Part shown: one piece after another, positions 11,522 through 25,200 of the stretch
Layout: each line of letters begins with the position of its first letter
Position numbering within the stretch: the stretch's first letter is position 1
Source of the DNA: Haematobia irritans
Lineage: Eukaryota > Arthropoda > Insecta > Diptera > Muscidae
Length of the DNA: 64,000 nt
Assembly (NCBI RefSeq): GCF_050003625.1
Contig: NC_134398.1
Location: forward strand, 114,738,145-114,802,144
Direction of reading: 5' to 3'
Notes under the pieces: generated by a model
Told to the model about the DNA's origin: nothing
What the model saw: only the letters and a program-made list of their open reading frames with translations
Databases searched by the model: none
Translations under genes and position numbers: made by a program

Positions 11522-14500
11522 TAAAGCCATACGCAAACATGGACGCCCTCACAGACCATTATACACTTAACCCCTTAATACCCATAAAGAAACATCAACG
11601 AATGGTTCTTAATACTTCCTAGAATTGTTGCATTATCTTGAGTTGGTAAAAGAATGAAATACTAGAAATCTATAGCCTCATTGACATCTCAATATGTGTT
11701 TGAGAGAGTGAACAAAAAAAAAAAAACAAATAAAAAAGAATGAAAGCCATGCAGCGTGATGGCAGGGGGCAAAAACAATGTTCGTCTCTTAAAACGAACA
11801 CTTTTTCTCACATTCCAGTGTTAGTGAAATGCAAAAATGCCTCCTTTTTCTGTTGGTATGGCATACATTTTCCAAAATTTATTGAATTGATTTGCCATTG
11901 AAATTGAAAGCACAGCAGCACCAAATTCCTATGTTATGGCCCAATAAGATGGCACGGCATGTTTAAAATGGAAACTAGCACCCGGAATGCCTTTTTGTTC
12001 CCAATACCATAGTACCCCTTTTTTCGGTTTGAATCTTGACCATGTTTCCGACATATGCCACTGGCATATAGAAAACATTAGCATTTCGACTTTACGTAGA
12101 GCTTAGGGCCACCAAGCATGCAAGAGGATTGAAGATGATTCAACGTAGGAGAGCAACGACTATCCTTAAGAAAGATATGCAAAAATTTTTAAATGGGATT
12201 AAGTTGTGTTGTACGACATGCTAAGGATTTTCACATTTCATTTTCTGTTTCTGGTTTTCTTCGTTTTTACTTTTTATATCACATTTTTTATATCATCTTT
12301 TTTTCAGTTCAGCAAAATTTATGCTTTGTTTGCAAACGGGAAGGAATCAAGGATATCCAAGAGATTGTATGTGTAATTGTGAGTACTTTATAAATTTATG
12401 CGGATTGAACATTTTGCTTCATGATGTTTTTCTTGAGTCCTTTTAGGAAAAAACAAAAATTCTATAAAAATTTTCTTTTAAGATTAATGATTATACACAT
12501 GGTAAGGTGCTTATGAATGAAATTCGTGGTTGATTGCTAGGCTCGTCCTTGACATGGAAATATGAAAGACCAACTACATCATAAATTTTGGGCTTTGTCT
12601 AAAGAAACGGAGGGTTGGAATGACTCTACAAAACAATTTTTGCTTTTTATTTCATCAAAATTTGAAAGCTTCACATTATTTTGGAAAAAAGTGATTTCAT
12701 GCAAATACTGTTATTTTGTAAAACTTTGTCCTACTAACAAAACCAAAATACTTGTTTTTTTTTTTTGTATCTATCATAAATATTGGAGTTTCTCGTTTTT
12801 CCCTTCTATTTGGTATTTAATGGAGTGGTTCCGCAAGATCAAATAGAATAATTTGTCATATACTAGTCAAAACAAATAGGGGCCATTATTGACAATCAAT
12901 GGTTTTACATCATCGTTGGGGATGTTATGATAATTTTCACAAAGCTGAAATTATGAAAACTTTTTGCCAACCCAATGAGTTGGCAGTTTTAGATACTCCA
13001 ATTATTTGCTCATAAACCAACAAGCATAGTAAATGCGAAAATGATCTAACTGCAAACTTCGAAATGAATGTTAATGAATCCCTTATGATAATGATCTTAA
13101 ACAACTTAAAGGAAGAAAGTGGGATATAAATAAATATAAACACATTGGTTGAGGTTCTTGACTTAAAACAAGTAGCATTTAGTTTAAATCCCACCGTTTG
13201 TGTAGTTCAAGTACAAATTTATCCAAATCCATCCAAGTTTTGAGAAAATTTTATAAAATATCATTGCATTGTAATTTGAAGTTTTTGTAAGATTTTAAAG
13301 ACCATTAACCTTATTACACTTCTTGAATATCTGGAACGCTTTCGTTTTCTTACGATTTTTGAGTAACATACATGAATCATTTCTTACTTACCAAAGGTCT
13401 ATAAACTTGTAATTGAAGTGTCCTTAGGCTCGGTGGTGATTTTTTTAAACTTGCATATAGCGATAACAAAATTAAATTTGGGAACACATATACTGATTAA
13501 CATGGTTACCATTTACATTAAATTTCCTTTCAATGTCGACGATTAGTCGAAAAAGTCGGGTTTGACTTTCCATATTTATTTCTTGACGAAAATAGATTTT
13601 TGACTTTGTATTCCTGAATCACTGATACATATAGTGAACAATGTTACAATAAGAGTAAAACTTGAAATATCGAATTATTTTATACACCTTAACCCTTTGG
13701 CTACCCATATCCACTACAGAGGACATTCCAAAATGACACCAAACTCTATCTCCCCCCTAAGTTCCGACCCAATGTTAGTTTAAAGTAGAGGCTATAGTAT
13801 AATTATGTTATAAATATTTTCCTTATTGATTTTTTCTTCGACAGATATTTTTTCGCACAAAATTGAAGAACCAAACTCATAAAGTTATTTTTTTTTATTA
13901 ATTGAGGTAGGCCCTCAATATTACAAATTTTTTCTACAAGCTGTTAGTACATGTAAAAAAAGAAGAAAAATTAAAGTTTTTAACATTAGGTGTAATTCGA
14001 TAGTGAAAGGTTGATTAAGACGCTTAGTTCAAGTTATATGGGGATCAATAAAGTCGATATCCCGGTACTACTTCACAGTAATGTGTTAGATACTGCTAAA
14101 CAGAACCAAGCGGTTTGAAATAACCTAGGATAAATTTTACTCCCTCTCGTTTTGAATCCTTTAGGAATTCAGTGGATTTACAACTTTATAACAATTAGTA
14201 TTAATAATCTTTGTATCTGTTCCACTCTCTACTCTCTGTTTGGTTTATATCGTTGCACCAATACTACTTGACTACTTTTTTGTAGTTTATTGATTTCAAT
14301 GGTTTCAGTTAATGTTCTTCAATTTTTAACATATTCGCACAGATCCAGGCATACATTAGTATGTACATATTAAGTAGCCCATCCTTTTCGATTTAAATAG
14401 AGCTTGTTTAGATATTTTAACCTTCAGTTTGATTTATCATTTATATATGCGGAATTATTTTGGTCTCTAAAGAGCACACACACACACACACTTAAATGTA

Positions 14501-16900
14501 CATATGTGTTCCTCTAGTCATTCATACACCGCTTTAATGTATAACAAACTTGTGGGTGTTAGTTGCTTTTGTTGTTTTTGTTTTTTCGTTGGTTTGTAGC
14601 ATCATAAATTTTGATATAAGATGATTGATTAAAATAAACTTTTTGACATTCCATGACAAATAGAATGTCGTTTGGCATTAACCATAAAACTAATCCGGCG
14701 ACGAGGACGTCAAACCATGAATGGATGCATGCATGAGAAAGTGAAGAGCAATCCCACCATCATCAGATATCGAAACTAAATTCACCCTAAAGGGCAAATA
14801 AGAGCATGAGACTATTCACATAGAATTGAGTGTATGAGTGAGAGAGAGAGAGAGAGCACGTGAGAATTAGTACTCCCATCCATTCAATTGTATCAAACGT
14901 TAGCCAAAAAATGATTAATTAAAATCAAATTAAGGAGAATTCTTTGGCTCGAATGAATGGAAGAAATGTCGAACTTCATGCAGGAATGCAAAAAAAGAGA
15001 TCGAATAGAAAAATTGATTACATGACTGAATTCATCAGCCAACAAAGTAACCGCAAAGTATACGAAAATCAAAGAAACTACAAAACATCCCAGCAACAAC
15101 TATTTAGGATGGCCTCAGAGGAACTACTTCAAATTTAAGTGGTTTGCATGTGGGTGGGCATGACATATGTATGTGTGTGTCCATGTCTATGTGGTTTCAG
15201 AATTTAATGATGGAGTGCGTTTATATGCGTTTGTGGTTTTACGGAGGTCAAAAAGACGTTGAGCCATTTGACTGGTGATGGACGAATGTGTTGTTGTTGC
15301 TGTGGCTCTTTGCTGCATGCTGTATGTGATGGATATGAGAACGTGTCTAAGCCACAAGGACAATCAGCAATTGTAATACAACAAGGATAATCAGGATAAA
15401 CACAATTGTTATCGGTGGTGGCTGTTGCTGTATTTCGGTTGGCTTTGTTGCTGACATAGCCAACATTGTGTGGTGATTGTCTTTTTTGCAAACACTTTTC
15501 ACCTACATTCCCATACAAGTGCTCTGAGGCGATATACACACACACACACACACACACACGAATCTCACAATATCTTACGGAAAGAGATAAAAATATTCTT
15601 GAACAGTCTGTGGCTACAATATGGGAATTACGCTTGAATTTTTCTCAACTGAAGAGAAAAATAGAGATCACAGTTTAGTACATAGAATGTAAGTAGCTCA
15701 TTTTTATTGGCTTTGGGTTCTTATATTCGGCATCTACAAAAAATTTGTTGTCAAAAATTCTTCAATGTGAGAAATTATTGAATTAGAAGCTTAGATGATT
15801 CAATTTTAGCCATGGACTAATAGACTTTTGATTGGGCCAACATCGAAAGTCGACTTTTTTGAAAACTTTTAAAAGTCAAAAGTCTCCTTTCGATTCTCAT
15901 ATCCCTATTTCAAAAAAATTAATTGAATCAATTAAACTTTTAATTTGATCAATTAATTTTTAAAGCGACTGAAGTAAAATAATATTTTTTAATGATTTAT
16001 AGACCAATTCACTTATGTTTTGAAGCTTGCTTGTGAGTTTCCTGAGTTCTTCTGCCTTGTAAAGCATCCATACTAGGTAGCAAGCTCACGTTATTGGACT
16101 CGGTGCAAATTATTTTCGTCCTTATCCAAAAACACTAAAAAGATTTTGTAAAAACAGGTGATGTTATTTTAAAATTAACTTAAAAAGATCTCCCATGGCT
16201 TTTACAAGTTAAGATTGTTGGACATGACACTGTAACAGAAAATCTTCTTCCACCACTCGATTGCTGAAATTCCAATACAAGCAATGGGAATACCATTACC
16301 ATAGTCATAATCACAAAGATGGTCATCATCACAAAGGCAATTGGCAATCAGCCTTGGCCACAGTTCTTTTCATGTCTTTTTTGTTGAATTTCATTCTAAC
16401 GCAATTCAGATTTGCCTTGACCAGACCGATGTGTGTGTGTGTGTGCATTTGAGAGACTTATAAAGAATTTGGGTCGGTTTTTCTGCTGAATTGGTTAATG
16501 GGCCTTATTACATGAGTTGGGTCATGTCCTTATGTTTCTTAGAGCCTAAAGGGATTTATCCAAAAACACTTTAACTCACTGAATTACTTAAATTCCTTTT
16601 AGCCAAGATATCACAAAGATAACTTTTTGACTTGAGTCACACAATTCAATGAAAATCCCTGACACACAGTGTTCTTTGGCCTCGGGCAGGTAAATGAGAG
16701 AAGATCATTAAATGTCAATTTAATTTATCTTTTGGAATTTTCATAAGCTCCTATACACCATGCTCCATGGGACAAAGAAACTCCCCTATTATCCACTAAG
16801 TATTGTCAAATCAAAAGAAACGCCCACATGTTTTCCATTTCATTTCCACAGCCCAAACTATTGTATTAGAATTACCCATAAATAAATAGCAAGTACTTAC
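11522..16900. other. Intronic stretch, largely element-free
   Basis: The longest part of the window where I recognise almost no mobile elements. It contains a CA run near 14477-14491, a GA run near 14838-14855, a CA run near 15536-15558 and a GT run near 16430-16445. Open frames here are short and lack domains. Being relatively repeat-poor next to a coding exon, it could hold regulatory DNA, but I cannot point to a site. Confidence 0.5.
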
Positions 16901-17266
16901 CTAAATGTTGGTCAACACGCTTTTTGGGCTTTTGCACCGATGCATAGGGATCACTACAGTAGTCTTGTCTGGATGGATTTTGGCTATTACGTAAATTGTG
17001 GTACTCATCGCCATGTTGACTGGGCGTTGCCGTTAGCTGGGGATAAGGAGCATAATCATCAACACCACCATAGCCTCCATGTGTCATGGGATCATAGCCA
17101 TAGGTGGGCTGTTGTTCCACATAATTGTTGTGGGAGACAGGCATCATGTTCTGTTGATTACCCGCGGCCCCGGACATTTTAACCTGCCACAAGGAGTCCT
17201 GTGAATTTACACTTCCACCATTGTTCGAGTTGGAGTAATTGTTTTCGATGTAACCCATATTGACCC
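16901..17266 (-). CDS. ed: Echinoid-family receptor, cytoplasmic-tail exon
   Basis: This 366-bp exon encodes 121 full codons of the cytoplasmic tail. It begins (T)GG-GTC-AAT-ATG-GGT after a TTTTAG acceptor and ends TTA-G before GTAAGTACTT. Recognisable family segments are NNYSNSNNGGSVNSQDSLW, TYGYDPMTHGGYG, DDYAPYPQLT and NPSRQDYCSDPYASVQKPKK. The tail is Tyr- and Asn/Gly-rich with no enzymatic domain, as expected for a scaffold that binds PDZ and other adaptors. In the family the extreme C-terminus carries a PDZ ligand; it is not encoded here, and I found no downstream exon between 1 and 16900. At least one more exon must therefore lie beyond the left edge, and the following intron exceeds 16.9 kb. 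An internal ATG at 17258 opens the tail but is not a plausible start. Confidence 0.87.
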
Positions 17267-18132
17267 CTAAAATTGAAAATCGACATTAAAGTTAAGAGGT
17301 TCACAAAATACATTATAGGACTATACACACAATTTACATTGATATTACATATTGAATAACGTTGTTGCCTTGCGAATGCGGTCATTGAAATAAAAACGTT
17401 TTTATTGAAAACAAATTTCTGTGTGTTTCTTGCTCAGTTCACATTCATTGATGTTGTTCGGAAATTCAATCACTTTGAAACTAAAAAAAAATACCATAGA
17501 GTGAAAGAAAACAGAAAAGTGGCCAACGATGAGCAATGCTTTTGTATGTTAGACAAGAAAAAATACGAAAATGAAAATTTCCTTCATTTTGTATTGCTTT
17601 ATACAAATTGCAATATTTTTTTTTTAAATAAATCAAATTGGAAAATTCTTAAGGACGCATTACACAGAGAAATTCTTCAATTTACATAAAGTTTCCGCGA
17701 ATATGTGAAACAATCGGAAATATTCTCATCTCAATTATTTGTATCTTAAACATAAGAAATTTTCTTTAAGTAAACGAGTCCTCTTTATAACCCCATTTCT
17801 CTTTTTAAATCAATGATATCCAGTTTCCATTGAAATACTAGCATATTTAAAGGCTCGCGCATTTCATTTTAATGGCAGGCGATTTAGTCGTGGAAAACAA
17901 AAACATCGTTATCTCTTTCCGAATCGAATTTGCCACTAAAGTATTAATGAAAAATTGTTTTACAATAAATTTATCATGTCCGAATATAGGAAAACTTTCC
18001 TAAATTTAAATAAATCCATTTTAGTTTTTTTTTTTTTTTTTTTTAATAATCCTTAAATTAACTAAGATATTCAACCTATTCTTAATTTGGATGAAAAAGA
18101 TTTGTGATATTTCTATTTCTATTTTTCTGTAG
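17267..18132. other. Intronic stretch next to the cytoplasmic exon
   Basis: AT-rich sequence with a T run near 18026-18044; nothing else recognised. Confidence 0.4.
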
Positions 18133-18134
18133 TA

Positions 18135-19057
18135 AAGGGTGATTCTTTTGAGGTTAGGATTTTCATGCATTAGTATTTGACAGATCACGTGGGATTTCAG
18201 ACATGGTGTCAAAGAGAAAGATGCTCAGTATGCTTTGACATTTCATCATGAATAGACTTACTAACGAGCAACGCTTGCAAATCATTGAATTTTATTACCA
18301 AAATCAGTGTTCGGTTCGAAATGTGTTTCGCGCTTTACGTCCGATTTATGGTCTACATAATCGACCAAGTAAATAAGCAAAATTGCCGCATTTGGAGTGA
18401 AGAGCAACCAGAAGCCGTTCAAGAACTGCCCATGCATCCCGAAAAATGCACTGTTTGGTGTGGTTTGTACGCTGGTGGAATCATTGGACCGTATTTTTTC
18501 AAAGATGCTGTTGGACGCAACGTTACGGTGAATGGCGATCGCTATCGTTCGATGCTAACAAACTTTTTGTTGCCAAAAATGGAAGAACTGAACTTGGTTG
18601 ACATGTGGTTTCAACAAGATGGCGCTACATGCCACACAGCTCGCGATTCTATGGCCATTTTGAGGGAAAACTTCGGAGAACAATTCATCTCAAGAAATGG
18701 ACCGGTAAGTTGGCCACCAAGATCATGCGATTTGACGCCTTTAGACTATTTTTTGTGGGGCTACGTCAAGTCTAAAGTCTACAGAAATAAGCCAGCAACT
18801 ATTCCAGCTTTGGAAGACAACATTTCCGAAGAAATTCGGGCTATTCCGGCCGAAATGCTCGAAAAAGTTGCCCAAAATTGGACTTTCCGAATGGACCACC
18901 TAAGACGCAGCCGCGGTCAACATTTAAATGAAATTATCTTCAAAAAGTAAATGTCATGGACCAATCTAACGTTTCAAATAAAGAACCGATGAGATTTTGC
19001 AAATTTTATGCGTTTTTTTTTAAAAAAAAGTTATCAAGCTCTTAACAAATCACCCTT
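18135..19057 (+). mobile_element. Rosa-like DD41D element, copy 2, internally deleted
   Basis: Same TIRs and TA duplications (18133-18134, 19058-19059). It retains more of the N-terminal coding region than copy 1 but lacks 374 bp that include the first catalytic Asp. The junction has a 2-bp GT overlap and shifts frame, creating a stop (CCA-AGT-AAA-TAA) in the transposase frame. The remaining open frame to 18950 carries only the last two catalytic Asp. The rest is near-identical to copies 1 and 3. Confidence 0.88.
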
Positions 19058-19059
19058 TA

Positions 19060-20446
19060 GTAGTACTTCATGAGTGAAAGTTGTTTTCTTTTATCCAAAA
19101 TAAACTGCCTCTATCTTTTCAGGTTATTTATAGTATCCTGGTGTCATTTATGGTCGATATTAACACCAACAGCAAATTTGGTTAAAAAAAGGGTGAGATA
19201 GTTTTCACTTCGTTATGAGAACGTTCCTTAGCAAACTTATTCTCTGCAATTTGCAAAAAATGTGAATGAAATCCAAAACAAAAACTGTTACAACTACTAC
19301 GAAGATTTGAACAAAAACAAAAGACCGTAACACCATAAGCACACCCACCCAATTTTCACAAACGAGAAATTCCAGAGTATAAATTAAAATAATTTTTATT
19401 TGTGGATTATTAATCTGAATGTTTTTACATTGAAAGCTATGTTTCGCGCATTATCACCAAGTATAATAATTCCTGTCTTTGGTATACTTTCGAAATAATT
19501 TACGTTGTGGATGTTATCGTAAAAAAATTGGAAAATATTCTTTGACATATAATTTTCTATGAAAATGTAGGCACATAAAAAAATATTTATATGGAGTACA
19601 ATCACCATGTACCATGTGATTAGCATAATAAGAGGTGAGAATCATTGTAGGATAACAATATAAAAAAAATTTAAAGGAGATGAATTAGAAGCCACTCTTT
19701 TTATGACACACCTTAATTTCTTGATTTATATTTCGTAAACTCCCCCCGTTGGTCGTTTTAAGTGTGTTCAGCTCCACACACTTAAAACGACCAAGACAGA
19801 AGAAGATTTTTTTAAATTAAATTAAAATGCAAAAAGCATTCCATTTGGACGTGTGCGATTTTCTTTTACTCCGGAAAGAAATCGCTGGTAGCAGGAAGCG
19901 GAGATAAAAATGAAACCAAGAATAAGGCTACGTGAACAAATATTTATATCCTAATATCGCACAGAAAAAAAGTAAACTGTTTTATGGGAAAAATTATGAA
20001 CTGTATTTCATAATTCGTTGTAAAAATAACGATAACTTATTGAAAAAAATTAACTAATAGTAAAGAAAAAATCTTTGGCGCCAAATCATTTACATATTAT
20101 TTTTGAGAAGTGTACGAAAATGTTCTTCTGCTGTAGTTGACATTGAATTTATTTGTATGGTCATTGAAATTTAGTTCGTATAATTTTTGAGGCATTCTTG
20201 GAATAAAGAATATTGAGCTGAGGAATATATCTTAATTTTTTTTAATAAACTAAAACGAAATAATTTGTTTGCTATAAACGTTAGGTTATTTTAGCATCAG
20301 TTTAGCAGCGGAGATTTGTTTCAGTGCTTAACATATATACCTTAATACATTGAATCTCTTGCTAAAAATCATAATGCTACGTTTTTTTTTTCTTAAGAAA
20401 TTATTTTTTATTAAAAGGTATAACGCTCTATGTGATGTGCGATGTG
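19060..20446. other. Intronic stretch with a perfect hairpin
   Basis: AT-rich. Apart from the inverted repeat at 19749-19794 (listed separately) and a CACAGAAAAAAAG motif near 19968 that resembles a MITE end, nothing recognised. Confidence 0.4.
19749..19794. repeat. Perfect 18-bp hairpin with 10-nt loop
   Basis: TTGGTCGTTTTAAGTGTG at 19749-19766 is the exact reverse complement of 19777-19794, with the loop TTCAGCTCCA. Purpose unknown; it could be a terminator-like fold, a transposon end or chance. Confidence 0.8.
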
Positions 20447-20823
20447 CACAGAAAAAAATTTCCGTAGTTAACCTAAATGTAACTTATTTTTATCGGAAAA
20501 AAATTATTAAATTTTATTATTTTTATCGAAATTTTCCACAGCTTAATGAAATCTTACTTTTTTTAAGTATGTCTCAAAAATTTTATGAACTAAACATGAG
20601 TATAAAGTTCAATGACCGTACACATAAGTTCAATATGAACTAAAGCAAATGAAAATTTTCGCACGATTCCCAAAAATTGTAAGAATGAACTACTGTATGG
20701 TTTAAATGGTCATGATTTGGCGCCAATGATTTGTGGAAATCTCATAATGTGGAGTAAAATTTTGTTCAATTTTCGTACGTGGTAGATCATTCATCCTATA
20801 AAACACTTCACTTTTTTTCGGTG
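20447..20823. mobile_element. MITE family C, 377 bp, TG-flanked
   Basis: Starts CACAGAAAAAAATTTCC and ends CTTTTTTTCGGTG, with TG at 20445-20446 and 20824-20825. Same end pattern and same 2-bp duplication as families A and B, but a different interior. Confidence 0.6.
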
Positions 20824-20825
20824 TG

Positions 20826-21879
20826 TAAAGTCGTTGAAATGGTTGCCTTTAAGAAAGATAAGATTACAAAATCCTTTTTTCAATCAATGGTATTCATTTA
20901 GCCCTTCACCTCAATATCTAAAATATTCGCAATAGTTCAGTTCTGGCATAAATTTTATATTTATATAATATGCCATAACATTTTTAATAATCCTGATTCT
21001 GAGTAATATTAAAATTCGATTTACCATGTTAGTCAATTGATAAAAAAGATGAATCTGAATGCTAATGAATTTTAGTGGGGATAAATTTGCCCTTGGTAAA
21101 TTTGTTATTTTAGAGAAAAACATGAAACATCAGCTCCACATAAATATGTGTGTTGAAAAAAAAAAAAACAATTTTCCAATGTTAATTCATATGTATAATA
21201 ATATTTTTATTTAATTTATTTACTGAAAGAAATAAAAATATTGAAGTTTTTTGTTGTATGATGGTTTTTAGATTGAAATTATTATTTATATACAGGACAG
21301 AAAGGACGAGAAAGAGAGAGATAAAATGTACACGGGAATACTCAAAGGTCATAGGAAATTTTAAAAATTAATTTTAGTTGATTTAAATACATGAAAAAGT
21401 ATTTTGTTTTTTTGTAAAATTTTTGTAAAAATTAATTTAGCTTTCCATTTTACTTTAAGGAAACTTCGCTTTCTTTTGTTTCTGGGAGAAGAATTTTTCT
21501 GATTTTTTCAAATGAAAATATAGCCCCCCCTTGCTAAATATTAATGAACTGAAGTTATAGGCTCAATTGATGTTTTATTTTATAAAAAAAGAATAAAAAT
21601 CAGACTTCAACACAACTAGACAATTGATTTATAATAAAGCAACTAAAAGTAGTTCCACACTTTTTCCCAGCAAAAATATGGGAGCAAACAAAGGCATAAC
21701 TTCAAAAGCACTTCCACAAATGTCGTCACAAAGAAGTTAATTACACTAGTTTACAAAAAAAAAAATCATGTACACTTGATGAGAGGCAACTTTTCTTATA
21801 TATTTTGATCTGCTGAAATTTTTTTTCTGGCTAATTGCATTTTCCCTCACATCTTTCTCACATCCACGAGGTTTTTTAG
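20826..21879. other. Intronic stretch, one MITE-end fragment
   Basis: CCCAGCAAAAATATGGG near 21666, with CATAACTTCAAAAGCACTTC after it, is the reversed right end of the CCCAGC MITEs. A poly-A run sits near 21158-21170. Otherwise nothing recognised. Confidence 0.45.
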
Positions 21880-22500
21880 TTCTTAACACCTTTTCCTGTA
21901 ATACCAATAATGTAGAAGAAATTATACGATTTTATAAATTTAAAAATTTTTTTTACCTTTCGCCTGGAGGGAGAATCGAACCGCGGACCATGCACTTTGT
22001 AAGCCAATACACTAAACACTGAGCTATGTACCTGTTATGGTCATCAATAGATAATTATCCATATAAGTTATATTTATATAGCATAGCTTGCGGCGCCCAC
22101 GAACCGAATAAACAAAGTTTATTTAACAGAAACAAACATTTAGTTTGGCACCGTGGAGAAGTGGTTGCTACGTCCGACTTGCATGCCAAGGGTGGTGGGT
22201 TCGATCCCTGCTTCGACCAAAGTTTTTTTTGTTACATATATTCCAGATATGTTCGGAAGATTCCGATAAAATGTTGAAAATTACATTGTAGTATATTAAA
22301 TTTTGAACTTTAAAATGTGTCCTAGTAAAAACCTAAAGTCAGAAAAGAACAGTGTTTGATATAAACGAAATGGACTGTGTTGTTGCTTCAAAAATAACGT
22401 TTTTTTATTGAAAAACTAAAAATTTTGTAACAAACGAATTTTTTTGGTGATAAAAGTTTAAAATGTTCGAAGCAATTCAAAAAACTCTAACAAAAGAAAA
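21880..22500 (+). mobile_element. Twin-tRNA element, eroded copy 3
   Basis: Matches 7340-7960 at the core: minus-strand tRNA-like unit at about 21960-22031, plus-strand unit at 22148-22221 with B box GGTTCGATCCC and eight T (22223-22230), and the spacer block GGCGCCCACGAACC. Outer ends are lost. It is more diverged than the other two copies, so it is older. Confidence 0.7.
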
Positions 22501-23616
22501 ACGTTTTCGGTACACGTTTTCCAAACGTTTTTTTTCTTTGCGTGTAACCAATGATAACCGTTGCCGAATGCAACAAATAATATCTTTTCTCCAAAATGAA
22601 AATTTTGTAACTAGGATCTTTGTGATGTCAGATCAACCTTTTTGAATATTAACGTAACGATCGTTGCAATAAGCTAAGATTTATTTCTAATGGAGGAGAC
22701 ACTTTTAACAATAACCTCATTTTTGGCCGTCTAGACTTGTCGCTTGTTTACGAAAGTTTCCATATAAAATCAATTATTAACTCAATAATCTGCAATATGA
22801 AATTACAAGTAATGTAACATTGTGAACCACGCCTACATAATATATGTATTTTCGTATTACTGAAACATTCTAATAAAGAAACTAGGAGTTACTTCTTAAC
22901 TTTTGATTAAATACACCAATTCTTCTCATGTTGGCTTTTAAAAAATTTAATTAACAGTTCCATTCAATTCGTGGCATATTACAAATTACAGTATTCTATC
23001 TTTGTTTTCATAAAAAAAAATTAAAATAAAAATCTCAATAAACTTGAGAAGATTTATTACTCCAATTGTCCAAAGTCATTTGGACATAAATTAATTTGAC
23101 CACAATAAAAAAAGCAAAAAACAAAAAAAAAAAAAAACAAAAACATAAGCGGAGAACAACAGAAAATCACTTCTTTTACAAAACTTTATTGTACTCAACA
23201 AATGTGACAACAACAAATGACATTCGCAGCAACAGTAGTCAGTGGTTGCAGTTAAAAGGAAAACAGTTAACAGCACTGATTCCATGTTCACAACCCGCAC
23301 ACACACAAAGCAAACACCCGTACTATAGTAATGAATTGGCAATTTTAGTTGGACTGGAGCAAGCATGGATGGCCAACAAATGTCGAGCTACGTTTCTATT
23401 TGCCGTTTTACAACTCAAACACAAGCACCCAAAATCCACCCATGGCCAAACTCTGACAAAGATTAAATTCGCCGATTTAACAAAACGCAGTAATCTAAGA
23501 AACAGACCAGCGTGTATACAACCTAGACAGGCAACCATTGTGAACATAAAACGTGTAAGCATTACTTATAGTCCATCTGTTCGACTACACATAACCCTTC
23601 ATAAAGGAAAAATATA
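22501..23616. other. Intronic stretch without recognised feature
   Basis: Overlapping open frames at 23096-23773 (plus) and 23323-23562 (minus) lack domains and I do not consider them genes. A long A-rich tract lies at 23105-23145. Confidence 0.45.
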
Positions 23617-24078
23617 CTGGAAATCAGGGATCCGGAGCGGAGCGGATCGGAGCGGAGCAAGCCCTTTTTTTGCCGGAACGGGAGCGGCATTTCTAAAATC
23701 CGGAGCGGAGCGGGAGCGGAGCGGTTTCCAAATGAATAACCGCTCCGCTCCGAATAAAATATTACTTGAATGAAATGTGTAACTTTGAAATTACACTGTG
23801 TAGGTAATTTAAAATATAGCTAGTACTTAGCGTGAGTAAACGTTTAAAATGTAAGATATGTATTTTTGTACGTACGTACATTGGGGAAAACAGAACGTGT
23901 TTTTTAGTAATTGTTTTCAAAAACGGCAAATGTCAAAATATATCTCTAGTATGTGTTGTAAAAGTAACAACAGTACTTTCGATCAATTTCATCCCGTATT
24001 ACTATAAAGATGTTTGTAATGAACGTCATATAAATGCAATTAAACGATCTTATTTATATTTAATTTTTTAGTTTTCTA

Positions 24079-24735
24079 CACTGAAAAAAATATTGTCGTG
24101 AAGTCAAAGATTTCATGGCCTTAGAATAAGAATGCAAATTTTGCTTAACATGGAAGACGCATTTCTCTAAAATAAAGTTTTTTCCTTGTCCAAAAGTCAA
24201 TAAACTTTTGAATGAAGTTGTAATGTCCTTATAATTAACTGATTTTACTTAAAAATGTATATCATAACATGAAAGATAAAATTTTTGAGGTAAGGTCAAC
24301 GTGACTTTAATAATTAAGAAAAATTCTTTAAAATTAATAAAATTGTCTTTAAATTTGTTTCCTTTTTGTATCTTGCCTACAAAGCAAAAAATCGTTAAAA
24401 AATAAGACATGTTGTTCAACACTTTATTTTAAAGACGCTTTTTACTTGAAACATAGCATAATTTCTACTGGAAGTCGAGTCTTAATATGGAAAATAAAAT
24501 TGTCGTTAACTCGTTTTTAAAGGATTTTGATAACAACTGACGAAAAAATCTAAAAAAAAAAATTAAAAATTAACATTTGCATCCTAGAAGGAAGTACATA
24601 ACCTCCAAATTTAAAAGAGAATTACGTCTTTAAAGTATCCTTACTTGTATTCTCCGCTTCTTTGGCTCGGAATTAATACCCAAACTGTTAAAGTAAAGAC
24701 AAAATCTTTGGAACCGGGCATGCTTTTCTTCAGTG
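24079..24735 (+). mobile_element. MITE family B inside a hAT-type element
   Basis: Starts CACTGAAAAAAATATTGTCG, ends CTTCAGTG, flanked by TA (24077-24078, 24736-24737). The interior matches 40111-40634 and reversed 44095-44737 (AAGGACATGAAATC-type words, CGAATGCAAATTTTGC). No coding potential. Confidence 0.8.
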
Positions 24736-25200
24736 TAAGGACATTCATATTTGCTTTACTATTGTACCATATCCTAGCATTCTCTTATTTCTGATATTAG
24801 TTCTCGAAAATTTAATTAAAATATGGATAGTTTCAATTTTGGTTGAAAAATGTGCGCATATACATTTATTTTAATTTTTTCTCACATTGAAAACTAATGA
24901 CTTGATTTGTATTATTGCATGTTATCTACTTTTTTTGAGGACGAACATTTCTTAAAAACGCTGTTCGAAAATGTATTTTTACAATAAAGGGGAAAAAGCG
25001 AAATTAGGTAACACTAGATCTGAATAAGAATATTCGTAGGTATACCACATACTGATTTCGATGTAGGTTGTTGCAAACATAAACATACACACACATTACA
25101 AATATAACAAAACCTCTTCTCTACGTCTGTTGCAAGACAAAAAAACAACTTTCGGAGAGTAGTTACTTCTACTCTGTGTATAGACTTTCAATTCCAATCA

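Noticed and set aside
15204..15557. 117-residue minus-strand open frame as a last receptor exon
   Set aside because: It begins in a CA repeat and shows none of the conserved tail motifs or a PDZ-ligand end.
16940..17182. Plus-strand open frame opposite the cytoplasmic exon
   Set aside because: Antisense shadow; the minus strand has matching splice sites and family motifs.
23096..23773. 225-residue open frame on the plus strand
   Set aside because: It starts in an A-rich tract coding Lys runs, has no domain, and runs into the hAT-type element end.
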